Origin: Agrostemma githago | Taxonomy: Eukaryota; Streptophyta; Magnoliopsida; Caryophyllales; Caryophyllaceae | Assembly: GCA_958450325.1 (NCBI GenBank) | Contig: OY288254.1 | Coordinates: 32,125,577-32,189,576, forward strand | Direction of reading: 5' to 3' | Length of the DNA stretch: 64,000 nucleotides | Part shown: positions 34,534 to 47,800 of the stretch, piece by piece | Layout: each line of letters opens with the position of its first letter | Numbering within the stretch: the stretch's first letter is position 1 | The notes under the pieces: generated by a model | Database searches by the model: none | Seen by the model: the letters and a program-made list of their open reading frames with translations, nothing else | What the model was told of the DNA's origin: nothing | Position numbers and translations under genes: made by a program

Positions 34534-37021
34534 GTCCCGTATTATGCAGTACCCTACTCTTAAGGTTCAGTGCCCCATCTTTGAATCACATCCACGACAG
34601 GGTTCACCAATACCCTCTTAGGGTTCAGTTTGTTGCGGGTTTAGTGACCTTGAATAAGGAAAGGAGTTTAGGGTTGGATTACGCGGAGCCGCGAAGCGAG
34701 TCCGCCTAATCCAACCCTAAACCCTTTTCCGTCCCGTCTTACGCAGTACCCTACTCTTAAGGTTCAGTGCCCCATCTTTGAATCACATCCACGACAGGGT
34801 TCACCAATACCCTCTTAGGGTTCAGTTTGTTGCGAGTTTAGTGACCTTGAATAAGGAAAAGGGTTTAGGGTTGGATTAGGCGGAGCCGCGAAGCGGGTTC
34901 GCCTAATCCAACCCTAAACCCTTTTCCGTCCCGTCTTATGCAGTACCCTACTCTTAAGGTTCAGTGCCCCATCTTTGAATCACATCCACGACAGGGTTCA
35001 CCAATACCCTCTTAGGGTTAAGTTTGTTGCGGGTTTAGTGACCATGAATAAGGAAAAGGGTTTAGGGTTGGATTAGGCGGAGCCGCGAAGCGGGTCCGCC
35101 TAATCCAACCCTAAACCCTTTTCCGTCCCGTATTATGCAGTACCCTACTCTTAAGGTTCAGTGCCCCATCTTTGAATCACATCCACGACAGGGTTCACCA
35201 ATACCCTCTTAGGGTTCAGTTTGTTGCGAGTTTAGTGACCTTGAATAAGGAAAAGGGTTTAGGGTTGGATTAGGCGGAGCCGTGAAGCGGGTCCGCCTAA
35301 TCCAACCCTAAACCCTTTTCCGTCCCATCTTATGCAGTACCCTACTCTTAAGGATCAGTGCCCCATCTTTGAATCACATCCACGACAGGGTTCACCAATA
35401 CCCTCTTAGGGTTAAGTTTGTTGCGGGTTTAGTGACCATGAATAAGGAAAAGGGTTTAGGGTTGGATTAGGCGGAACCGCGAAGCGGGTCCGCCTAATCC
35501 AACCCTAAACCCTTTTCCGTCCCGTATTATGCAGTACCCTACTCTTAAGGTTCAGTGCCCCATCTTTGAATCACATCCACGACAGGGTTCACCAATACCC
35601 TCTTAGGGTTCAGTTTGTTGCGGGTTTAGTGACCTTGAATAAGGAAAGGAGTTTAGGGTTGGATTATGCGGAGCCGCGAAGCGGGTCCGCCTAATCCAAC
35701 CCTAAACCCTTTTCCGTCCCGTCTTACGCAGTACCCTACTCTTAAGGTTCAGTGCCCCATCTTTGAATCACATCCACGACAGGGTTCACCAATACCCTCT
35801 TAGGGTTCAGTTTGTTGCGGGTTTAGTGACCTTGAATAAGGAAAAGGGTTTAGGGTTGGATTAGGCAGAGCCGCGAAGCGCGTTCGCCTAATCCAACCCT
35901 AAACCCTTTTCCGTCCCGTCTTATGCAGTACCCTACTATTAAGGTTCAGTTCCCCATCTTTGAATCACATCCACGACAGGGTTCACCAATACCCTCTTAG
36001 GGTTCAGTTTGTTGCGAGTTTAGTGACCTTGAATAAGGAAAAGGGTTTAGGGTTGGATTAGGCGGAGCCGCGAAGCGGGTCCGCCTAATCCAACCCTAAA
36101 CCCTTTTCCGTCCCGTCTTACGCAGTACCCTACTCTTAAGGTTCAGTGCCCCATCTTTGAATCACATCCACGACAGGGTTCACCAATACTCTCTTAGGGT
36201 TCAGTTTGTTGCGGGTTTAATGACCTTGAATAAGGAAAAGGGTTTAGGGTTGGATTAGGCGGAGCCGCGAAGCGGGTTCGCCTAATCCAACTCTAAACCC
36301 TTTTCCGTCCCGTCTTATGCAGTACCCTACTCTTAGGGTTCAGTGCCCCATCTTTGAATTACATTCACGACAGGGTTCACCAATACCCTCTTAGGGTTAA
36401 GTTTATTGCGGGTTTATTGACCATGAATAAGGAAAAGGGTTTAGGGTTGGATTAGGCGGAGCCGCGAAGCGGGTTCGCCTAATTCAACCTTAAATCCTTT
36501 TCCGTCCCGTCTTATGCAGTACCCTACTCTTAAGGTTCAGTGCCCCATCTTTGAATCACATCCAAGAAAGGGTTCACCAATACCCTCTTAGGGTTAAGTT
36601 TGTTGCGGGTTTAGTGACCATGAATAAGGAAAAGGGTTTAGGGTTGGATTAGGCGGAGCCGTGAAGCGGGTCCGCCTAATCCAACCCTAAACCATTTTCC
36701 GTCCCGTATTATGCAGTACCCTACTCTTAAGGTTCAGTGCCCCATCTTTGAATCACATCCACGACAGGGTTCACCAATACCCTCTTAGGGTTCAGTTTGT
36801 TGCGAGTTTAGTGACCTTGAATAAGGAAAAGGGTTTAGGGTTGGATTAGGCGGAGCCGTGAAGCGGGTCCGCCTAATCCAACCCTAAACCCTTTTCCGTC
36901 CCGTCTTATGCAGTACCCTACTCTTAAGGATCAGTGCCCCATCTTTGAATCACATCCACGACAGGGTTCACCAATACCCTCTTAGGGTTAAGTTTGTTGC
37001 GGGTTTAGTGACCATGAATAA

Positions 37022-37094
37022 GGAAAAGGGTTTAGGGTTGGATTAGGCGGAGCCGCGAAGCGGCTCCGCCTAATCCAACCCTAAACCCTTTTCC
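37022..37094. other. Perfect 35-bp junction hairpin, GAA loop
   Basis: Fourth GGAGCCGCGAAGCGGCTCC core, in the same unit context (GACCATGAAT upstream, TATTATGCAG downstream) as the other three, so probably one symmetrising event spread by duplication. Confidence 0.92.
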
Positions 37095-38830
37095 GTCCCG
37101 TATTATGCAGTACCCTACTCTTAAGGTTCAGTGCCCCATCTTTGAATCACATCCACGACAGGGTTCACCAATACCCTCTTAGGGTTCAGTTTGTTGCGGG
37201 TTTAGTGACCTTGAATAAGGAAAGGAGTTTAGGGTTGGATTATGCGGAGCCGCGAAGCGGGTCCGCCTAATCCAACCCTAAACCCTTTTCCGTCCCGTCT
37301 TACGCAGTACCCTACTCTTAAGGTTCAGTGCCCCATCTTTGAATCACATCCACGACAGGGTTCACCAATACCCTCTTAGGGTTCAGTTTGTTGCGAGTTT
37401 AGTGACCTTGAAAAAGGAAAAGGGTTTAGGGTTGGATTAGGCGGAGCCGTGAAGCGGGTCCGCCTAATCCAACCCTAAACCCTTTTCCGTCCCGTCTTAT
37501 GCAGTACCCTACTCTTAAGGATCAGTGCCCCATCTTTGAATCACATCCACGACAGGGTTCACCAATACCCTCTTAGGGTTAAGTTTGTTGCGGGTTTAGT
37601 GACCATGAATAAGGAAAAGGGTTTAGGGTTGGATTAGGCGGAGCCGCGAAGCGGGTCCGCCTAATCCAACCCTAAACCCTTTTCCGTCCCGTATTATGCA
37701 GTACCCTACTCTTAAGGTTCAGTGCCCCATCTTTGAATCACATCCACGACAGGGTTCACCAATACCCTCTTAGGGTTCAGTTTGTTGCGGGTTTAGTGAC
37801 CTTGAATAAGGAAAGGAGTTTAGGGTTGGATTATGCGGAGCCGCGAAGCGGGTCCGCCTAATCCAACCCTAAACCCTTTTCCGTCCCGTCTTACGCAGTA
37901 CCCTACTCTTAAGGTTAAGTGCCCCATCTTTGAATCACATCCACGACAGGGTTCACCAATACCCTCTTAGGGTTCAGTTTGTTGCGGGTTTAGTGACCTT
38001 GAATAAGGAAAAGGGTTTAGGGTTGGATTAGGCAGAGCCGCGAAGCGCATTCGCCTAATCCAACCCTAAACCCTTTTCCGTCCCGTCTTATGCAGTACCC
38101 TACTATTAAGGTTCAGTTCCCCATCTTTGAATCACATCCACGACAGGGTTCACCAATACCCTCTTAGGGTTCAGTTTGTTGCGAGTTTAGTGACCTTGAA
38201 TAAGGAAAAGGGTTTAGGGTTGGATTAGGCGGAGCCGTGAAGCGGGTCCGCCTAATCCAACCCTAAACCCTTTTCCGTCCCGTCTTATGCAGTACCCTAC
38301 TCTTAAGGATCAGTGCCCCATCTTTGAATCACATCCACGACAGGGTTCACCAATACCCTCTTAGGGTTAAGTTTGTTGCGGGTTTAGTGACCATGAATAA
38401 GGAAAAGGGTTTAGGGTTGGATTAGGCGGAGCCGCGAAGCGGGTCCGCCTAATCCAACCCTAAACCCTTTTCTGTCCCGTATTATGCAGTACCCTACTCT
38501 TAAGGTTCAGTGCCCCATCTTTGAATCACATCCACGACAGGGTTCACCAATACCCTCTTAGGGTTCAGTTTGTTGCGGGTTTAGTGACCTTGAATAAGGA
38601 AAGGAGTTTAGGGTTGGATTAGGCGGAGCCGCGAAGCGGGTCCGCCTAATCCAACCCTAAACCCTTTTCCGTCCCGTCTTACGCAGTACCCTACTCTTAA
38701 GGTTCAGTGCCCCATCTTTGAATGACATCCACGACAGGGTTCACCTATACTCTCTTAGGGTTCAGTTTGTTGCGGGTTTAGTGACCTTGAATAAGGAAAA
38801 GGGTTTAGGGTTGGATTAGGCGGAGCCGCG

Positions 38831-41800
38831 AAGCGGGTCCGCCTAATCCAACCCTAAACCCTTTTCCGTCCTTGAATAAGGAAAAGGGTTTAGGGTTGGA
38901 TTAGGCGTAGCCGCGAAGCGGGTTCGCCTAATCCAACTCTAAACCCTTTTCCGTCCCGTCTTATGCAGTACCCTACTCTTAGGGTTCAGTGCCCCATCTT
39001 TGAATCACATTCACGACAGGGTTCACCAATACCCTCTTAGGGTTAAGTTTATTGCGGGTTTATTGACCATGAATAAGGAAAAGGGTTTAGGGTTGGATTA
39101 GGCGGAGCCGCGAAGCGGGTCCGCCTAATCCAACCCTAAACCCTTTTCCGTCCCGTCTTACGCAGTACCCTGCTCTTAAGGTTCAGTGCCCATCTTTGAA
39201 TCACATCCACGACAGGGTTCACCAATACTCTCTTAGGGTTCAGTTTGTTGCGGGTTTAGTGACCTTGAATAAGGAAAAGGGTTTAGGGTTGGATTAGGCA
39301 GAGCCGCGAAGCGGGTCCGCCTGATCCAACCCTAAACCCTTTTCCGTTCTTGAATAAGGAAAAGGGTTTAGGGTTGGATTAGGCGTAGCCGCGAAGCGGG
39401 TTCGCCTAATCAACCTCTAAACCCTTTTCCGTCCCGTCTTATGCAGTACCCTACTCTTAGGGTTCAGTGCCCCATCTTTGAATTATATTCACGACAGGGT
39501 TCACCAATACCCTCTTAGGGTTAAGTTTATTGCGGGTTTATTGACCATGAATAAGGAAAAGGGTTTAGGGTTGGATTAGGCGGAGCCGCGAAGCGGGTTC
39601 GCCTAATTCAACCTTAAATCCTTTTCCGTCCCGTCTTATGCAGTACCCTACTCTTAAGGTTCAGTGCCCCATCTTTGAATCACATCCAAGAAAGGGTTCA
39701 CCAATACCCTCTTAGGGTTCAGTTTGTTGAGGGTTTAGTGACCTTGAATAAGGAAAAGGGTTTAGGGTTGGATTAGGCGGAGCCGCGAAGCGGGTTCGCC
39801 TAATCCAACCCTAAACCCTTTTCCGTCCCGTCTTATGCAGTACCCTACTCTTAAGGTTCAGTGCCCCATCTTTGAATCACATCCACGACAGGGTTCACCA
39901 ATACCCTCTTAGGGTTCAGTTTGTTGCGGGTTTAGTGACCATGAATAAGGAAAAGGGTTTAGGGTTGGATTAGACGGAGCCGCGAAGCGGGTCCGCCTAA
40001 TCCAACCCTAAACCCTTTTCCGTCCCGTCTTACGCAGTACCCTGCTCTTAAGGTTCAGTGCCCCATCTTTGAATCACATCCACGACAGGGTTCACCAATA
40101 CCCTCTTAGGGTTCAGTTTGTTGCGGGTTTAGTGACCTTGAATAAGGAAAAGGGTTTAGGGTTGGATTAGGCGGAGCCGCGAAGCGCGTTCGCCTAATCC
40201 AACCCTAAACCCTTTTCCGTCCCGTCTTATGCAGTACCCTACTATTAAGGTTCAGTTCCCCATCTTTGAATCACATCCATGACAGGGTTCACCAATACCC
40301 TCTTAGGGTTCAGTTTGTTGCGAGTTTAGTGACCTTGAATAAGGAAAAGGGTTTAGGGTTGGATTAGGCGGAGCCGTGAAGCGGGTCCGCCTAATCCAAC
40401 CCTAAACCCTTTTCCGTCCCGTCTTATGCAGTACCCTACTCTTAAGGATCAGTGCCCCATCTTTGAATCACATCCACGACAGGGTTCACCAATACCCTCT
40501 TAGGGTTCAGTTTGTTGCGGGTTTAGTGACCTTGAATAAGGAAAAGGGTTTAGGGTTGGATTAGGCGGAGCCTCGAAGCGGGTTCGCCTAATCCAACCCT
40601 AAACCCTTTTCCGTCCCGTCTTATGCAGTACCCTACTCTTAAGGTTCAGTGCCCCATCTTTGAATCACATTCACGACAGGGTTCACCAATACCCTCTTAG
40701 GGTTAAGTTTGTTGCGGGTTTAGTGACCATGAATAAGGAAAAGCGTTTAGGGTTGGATTAGGCGGAGCCGCGAAGCGGGTCCGCCTAATCCAACCCTAAA
40801 CCCTTTTCCGTCCCGTCTTATGCAGTACCCTACTGTTAAGGATCAGTGCCCCATCTTTGAATCACATCCACGACAGGGTTCACCAATACCCTCTTAGGGT
40901 TCAGTTTGTTGCGGGTTTAGTGACCTTGAATAAGGAAAAGGGTTTAGGGTTGGATTAGGCGGAGCCTCGAAGCGGGTTCGCCTAATCCAACCCTAAACCC
41001 TTTTCCGTCCCGTCTTATGCAGTACCCTACTCTTAGGGTTCAGTGCCCCATCTTTGAATCACATTCACGACAAGGTTCACCAATACCCTCTTAGGGTTAA
41101 GTTTATTGCGGGTTTATTGACCATGAATAAGGAAAAGGGTTTAGAGTTGGATTAGGCGGAGCCGCGAAGCGGGTTCGCCTAATTCAACCTTAAATCCTTT
41201 TCCGTCCCGTCTTATGCAGTACCCTACTCTTAAGGTTCAGTTCCCCATCTTTGAATCACATTCACGACAGGGTTCACCAATACCCTCTTAGGGTTAAGTT
41301 TATTGCGGGTTTATTGACCATGAATAAGGAAAAGGGTTTAGGGTTGGATTAGGCGGAGCCGCGAAGCGGGTCCGCCTAATCCAACCCTAAACCCTTTTCC
41401 GTCCCGTCTTACGCAGTACCCTGCTCTTAAGGTTCAGTGCCCATCTTTGAATCACATCCACGACAGGGTTCACCAATACTCTCTTAGGGTTCAGTTTGTT
41501 GCGGGTTTAGTGACCTTGAATAAGGAAAAGGGTTTAGGGTTGGATTAGGCGGAGCCGCGAAGCGGGTCCGCCTAATCCAACCCTAAACCCTTTTCAGTTC
41601 TTGAATAAGGAAAAGGGTTTAGGGTTGGATTAGGCGTAGCCGCGAAGCGGGTCCGCCTAATCCAACCCTAAACCCTTTTCCGTCCCGTCTTACGCAGTAC
41701 CCTGCTCTTAAGGTTCAGTGCCCCATCTTTGAATCACATCCACGACAGGGTTCACCAATACCCTCTTAGGGTTCAGTTTGTTGCGGGTTTAGTGACCTTG

Positions 41801-44800
41801 AATAAGGAAAAGGGTTTAGGGTTGGATTAGGCGGAGCCGCGAAGCGCGTTCGCCTAATCCAACCCTAAACCCTTTTCCGTCCCGTCTTATGCAGTACCCT
41901 ACTATTAAGGTTCAGTTCCCCATCTTTGAATCACATCCATGACAGGGTTCACCAATACCCTCTTAGGGTTCAGTTTGTTGCGAGTTTAGTGACCTTGAAT
42001 AAGGAAAAGGGTTTAGGGTTGGATTAGGCGGAGCCGTGAAGCGGGTCCGCCTAATCCAACCCTAAACCCTTTTCCGTCCCGTCTTATGCAGTACCCTACT
42101 CTTAAGGATCAGTGCCCCATCTTTGAATCACATCCACGACAGGGTTCACCAATACCCTCTTAGGGTTCAGTTTGTTGCGGGTTTAGTGACCTTGAATAAG
42201 GAAAAGGGTTTAGGGTTGGATTAGGCGGAGCCTCGAAGCGGGTTCGCCTAATCCAACCCTAAACCCTTTTTCGTCCCGTCTTATGCAGTACCCTACTCTT
42301 AAGGTTCAGTGCCCCATCTTTGAATCACATTCACGACAGGGTTCACCAATACCCTCTTAGGGTTAAGTTTGTTGCGGGTTTAGTGACCATGAATAAGGAA
42401 AAGGGTTTAGAGTTGGATTAGGCGGAGCCGCGAAGCGGGTCCGCCTAATCCAACCCTAAACCCTTTTCCGTCCCGTATTATGCAGTACCCTACTCTTAAG
42501 GTTCAGTGCCCCATCTTTGAATCACATCCACGACAGGGTTCACCAATACCCTCTTAGGGTTCAGTTTGTTACGGGTTTGGTGACCTTGAATAAGGAAAGG
42601 AGTTTAGGGTTGGATTAGGCGGAGCCGCGAAGCGGGTCCGCCTAATCCAACCCTAAACCCTTTTCCGTCCCGTCTTACGCAGTACCCTACTCTTAAGGTT
42701 CAGTGCCCCATCTTTGAATCACATCCACGACAGGGTTCACCAATACTCTCTTAGGGTTCAGTTTGTTGCGGGTTTAGTGACCTTGAATAAGGAAAAGGGT
42801 TTAGGGTTGGATTAGGCGGAGCCGCGAAGCGGGTCCGCCTAATCCAACCCTAAACCCTTTTCCGTTCTTGAATAAGGAAAAGGGTTTAGGGTTGGATTAG
42901 GCGTAGCCGCGAAGCGGGTTCGCCTAATCCAACTCTAAACCCTTTTCCTTCCCGTCTTATGCAGTACCCTACTCTTAGGGTTCAGTGCCCCATCTTTGAA
43001 TCACATTCACGACAAGGTTCACCAATACCCTCTTAGGGTTAAGTTTATTGCGGGTTTATTGACCATGAATAAGGAAAAGGGTTTAGAGTTGGATTAGGCG
43101 GAGCCGCGAAGCGGGTTCGCCTAATTCAACCTTAAATCCTTTTCCGTCCCGTCTTATGCAGTACCCTACTCTTGAGGTTCAGTGCCCCATCTTTGAATCA
43201 CATCCAAGAAAGGGTTCACCAATACCCTCTTAGGGTTCAGTTTGTTGAGGGTTTAGTGACCTTGAATAAGGAAAAGGGTTTAGGGTTGGATTAGGCGGAG
43301 CCGCGAAGCGGGTTCGCCTAATCCAACCCTAAACCCTTTTCCGTCCCGTCTTATGCAGTACCCTACTCTTAAGGTTCAGTGCCCCATCTTTGAATCACAT
43401 CCACGACAGGGATCACCAATACCCTCTTAGGGTTCAGTTTGTTGCGGGTTTAGTGACCTTGAATAAGGAAAAGGGTTTAGGGTTGGATTAGGCGGAGCCG
43501 CGAAGCGGGTCCGCCTAATCCAACCCTAAACCCTTTTCCGTCCCGTCTTACGCAGTACCCTACTCTTAAGGTTCAGTGCCCCATCTTTGAATCACATCCA
43601 CGACAGGGTTCACCAATACTCTCTTAGGGTTCAGTTTGTTGCGGGTTTAGTGACCTTGAATAAGGAAAAGGGTTTAGGGTTGGATTAGGCGGAGCCGCGA
43701 AGCGGGTCCGCCTAATCCAACCCTAAACCCTTTTCCGTCCTTGAATAAGGAAAAGGGTTTAGGGTTGGATTAGGCGTAGCCGCGAAGCGGGTTCACCTAA
43801 TCCAACTCTAAACCCTTTTCCGTCCCGTCTTATGCAGTACCCTACTCTTAAGGTTCAGTGCCCCATCTTTGAATCACATTCACGACAGGGTTCACCAATA
43901 CCCTCTTAGGGTTAAGTTTATTGCGGGTTTATTGACCATGAATAAGGAAAAGGGTTTAGGGTTGGATTAGACGGAGCCGCGAAGCGGGTCCGCCTAATCC
44001 AACCCTAAACCCTTTTCCGTCCCGTCTTACGCAGTACCCTGCTCTTAAGGTTCAGTGCCCCATCTTTGAATCACATCCACGACAGGGTTCACCAAATACC
44101 CTCTTAGGGTTCAGTTTGTTGCGGGTTTAGTGACCTTGAATAAGGAAAAGGGTTTAGGGTTGGATTAGGCGGAGCCGCGAAGCGCGTTCGCCTAATCCAA
44201 CCCTAAACCCTTTTCCGTCCCGTCTTATGCAGTACCCTACTATTAAGGTTCAGTTCCCCATCTTTGAATCACATCCATGACAGGGTTCACCAATACCCTC
44301 TTAGGGTTCAGTTTGTTGCGAGTTTAGTGACCTTGAATAAGGAAAAGGGTTTAGGGTTGGATTAGGCGGAGCCGTGAAGCGGGTCCGCCTAATCCAACCC
44401 TAAACCCTTTTCCGTCCCGTCTTATGCAGTACCCTACTCTTAAGGATCAGTGCCCCATCTTTGAATCACATCCACGACAGGGTTCACCAATACCCTCTTA
44501 GGGTTCAGTTTGTTGCGGGTTTAGTGACCTTGAATAAGGAAAAGGGTTTAGGGTTGGATTAGGCGGAGCCTCGAAGCGGGTTCGCCTAATCCAACCCTAA
44601 ACCCTTTTCCGTCCCGTCTTATGCAGTACCCTACTCTTAAGGTTCAGTGCCCCATCTTTGAATCACATCCACGACAGGGTTCACCAATACTCTCTTAGGG
44701 TTCAGTTTGTTGCGGGTTTAGTGACCTTGAATAAGGAAAAGGGTTTAGGGTTGGATTAGGCGGAGCCGCGAAGCGGGTCCGCCTAATCCAACCCTAAACC

Positions 44801-47800
44801 CTTTTCCGTCCTTGAATAAGGAAAAGGGTTTAGGGTTGGATTAGGCGTAGCCGCGAAGCGGGTTCGCCTAATCCAACTCTAAACCCTTTTCCGTCCCGTC
44901 TTATGCAGTACCCTACTCTTAGGGTTCAGTGCCCCATCTTTGAATCACATTCACGACAGGGTTCACCAATACCCTCTTAGGGTTAAGTTTATTGCGGGTT
45001 TATTGACCATGAATAAGGAAAAGGGTTTAGGGTTGGATTAGGCGGAGCCGCGAAGCGGGTCCGCCTAATCCAACCCTAAACCCTTTTCCGTCCCGTCTTA
45101 CGCAGTACCCTGCTCTTAAGGTTCAGTGCCCCATCTTTGAATCACATCCACGACAGGGTTCACCAATACCCTCTTAGGGTTCAGTTTGTTGCGGGTTTAG
45201 TGACCTTGAATAAGGAAAAGGGTTTAGGGTTGGATTAGGCGGAGCCGCGAAGCGGGTCCGCCTAATCCAACCCTAAACCCTTTTCCGTCCTTGAATAAGG
45301 AAAAGGGTTTAGGGTTGGATTAGGCGTAGCCGCGAAGCGGGTTCGCCTAATCCAACTCTAAACCCTTTTCCGTCCCGTCTTATGCAGTACCCTACTCTTA
45401 GGGTTCAGTGCCCCATCTTTGAATCACATTCACGACAGGGTTCACCAATACCCTCTTAGGGTTAAGTTTATTGCGGGTTTATTGACCATGAATAAGGAAA
45501 AGGGTTTAGGGTTGGATTAGGCGGAGCCGCGAAGCGGGTCCGCCTAATCCAACCCTAAACCCTTTTCCGTCCCGTCTTACGCAGTACCCTGCTCTTAAGG
45601 TTCAGTGCCCCATCTTTGAATCACATCCACGACAGGGTTCACCAATACCCTCTTAGGGTTCAGTTTGTTGCGGGTTTAGTGACCTTGAATAAGGAAAAGG
45701 GTTTAGGGTTGGATTAGGCGGAGCCGCGAAGCGCGTTCGCCTAATCCAACCCTAAACCCTTTTCCGTCCCGTCTTATGCAGTACCCTACTATTAAGGTTC
45801 AGTTCCCCATCTTTGAATCACATCCATGACAGGGTTCACCAATACCCTCTTAGGGTTCAGTTTGTTGCGAGTTTAGTGACCTTGAATAAGGAAAAGGGTT
45901 TAGGGTTGGATTAGGCGGAGCCGTGAAGCGGGTCCGCCTAATCCAACCCTAAACCCTTTTCCGTCCCGTCTTATGCAGTACCCTACTCTTAAGGATCAGT
46001 GCCCCATCTTTGAATCACATCCACGACAGGGTTCACCAATACCCTCTTAGGGTTCAGTTTGTTGCGGGTTTAGTGACCTTGAATAAGGAAAAGGGTTTAG
46101 GGTTGGATTAGGCGGAGCCTCGAAGCGGGTTCGCCTAATCCAACCCTAAACCCTTTTCCGTCCCGTCTTATGCAGTACCCTACTCTTAAGGTTCAGTGCC
46201 CCATCTTTGAATCACATTCACGACAGGGTTCACCAATACCCTCTTAGGGTTAAGTTTGTTGCGGGTTTAGTGACCATGAATAAGGAAAAGGGTTTAGGGT
46301 TGGATTAGGCGGAGCCGCGAAGCGGGTCCGCCTAATCCAACCCTAAACCCTTTTCCGTCCCGTATTATGCAGTACCCTACTCTTAAGGTTCAGTGCCCCA
46401 TCTTTGAATCACATCCACGACAGGGTTCACCAATACCCTCTTAGGGTTCAGTTTGTTACGGGTTTAGTGACCTTGAATAAGGAAAGGAGTTTAGGGTTGG
46501 ATTAGGCGGAGCCGCGAAGCGGGTCCGCCTAATCCAACCCTAAACCCTTTTCCGTCCCGTCTTACGCAGTACCCTACTCTTAAGGTTCAGTGCCCCATCT
46601 TTGAATCACATCCACGACAGGGTTCACCAATACTCTCTTAGGGTTCAGTTTGTTGCGGGTTTAGTGACCTTGAATAAGGAAAAGGGTTTAGGGTTGGATT
46701 AGGCGGAGCCGCGAAGCGGGTCCGCCTAATCTAACCCTAAACCCTTTTCCGTTCTTGAATAAGGAAAAGGGTTTAGGATTGGATTAGGCGTAGCCGCGAA
46801 GCGGGTTCGCCTAATCCAACTCTAAACCCTTTTCCTTCCCGTCTTATGCAGTACCCTACTCTTAGGGTTCAGTGCCCCATCTTTGAATCACATTCACGAC
46901 AAGGTTCACCAATACCCTCTTAGGGTTAAGTTTATTGCGGGTTTATTGACCATGAATAAGGAAAAGGGTTTAGGGTTGGATTAGGCGGAGCCGCGAAGCG
47001 GGTTCGCCTAATTCAACCTTAAATCCTTTTCCGTCCCGTCTTATGCAGTACCCTACTCTTAAGGTTCAGTGCCCCATCTTTGAATCACATCCAAGAAAGG
47101 GTTCACCAATACCCTCTTAGGGTTCAGTTTGTTGAGGGTTTAGTGACCTTGAATAAGGAAAAGGGTTTAGGGTTGGATTAGGCGGAGCCGCGAAGCGGGT
47201 TCGCCTAATCCAACCCTAAACCCTTTTCCGTCCCGTCTTATGCAGTACCCTACTCTTAAGGTTCAGTGCCCCATCTTTGAATCACATCCACGACAGGGTT
47301 CACCAATACCCTCTTAGGGTTCAGTTTGTTGCGGGTTTAGTGACCTTGAATAAGGAAAAGGGTTTAGGGTTGGATTAGGCGGAGCCGCGAAGCGGGTCCG
47401 CCTAATCCAACCCTAAACCCTTTTCCGTCCGGTCTTATGCGGTACCCTACTCTTAAGGTTCAGTGCCCCATCTTTGAATCACATCCACGACAGGGTTTAC
47501 CAATACCCTCTTAGGGTTCAGTTTGTTGCGGGTTTAGTGACCTTGAATAAGGAAAGGGGTTTAGGGTTGGATTAGGCGGAGCCGCGAAGCGGGTCCGCCT
47601 AATCCAACCCTAAACCCTTTTCCGTCCCGTCTTACGCAGTACCCTACTCTTAAGGTTCAGTGCCCCATCTTTGAAACACATCCACGACAGGGTTCACCAA
47701 TACTCTCTTAGGGTTCAGTTTGTTGCGGGTTTAGTGACCTTGAATAAGGAAAAGGGTTTAGGGTTGGATTAGGCGGAGCCGCGAAGCGGGTCCGCCTAAT

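Larger units (their letters stand above)
29541..38830. repeat. Array segment E: region nearly free of short units
   Basis: Between the joins at 28,058 and 38,868 only one short unit (32,281) is present, against roughly one every 0.5-1.4 kb in most other parts. The units alternate among a few types: TATTATGCAG with GCGAGTTTAG, TTATGCAG with TTAAGGATCAG, and TTACGCAG. Units with AAAGGAGTTTAGGG followed by GGATTATGCGG occur near 31,234, 35,661, 37,237 and 37,828; the last three are 1,576 (eight monomers) and 591 bp (three monomers) apart. One-base insertions are seen near 31,880 (CCCTTTTTCCG) and 34,068 (AAGGATAAGGAG). No gene is seen. Confidence 0.8.
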
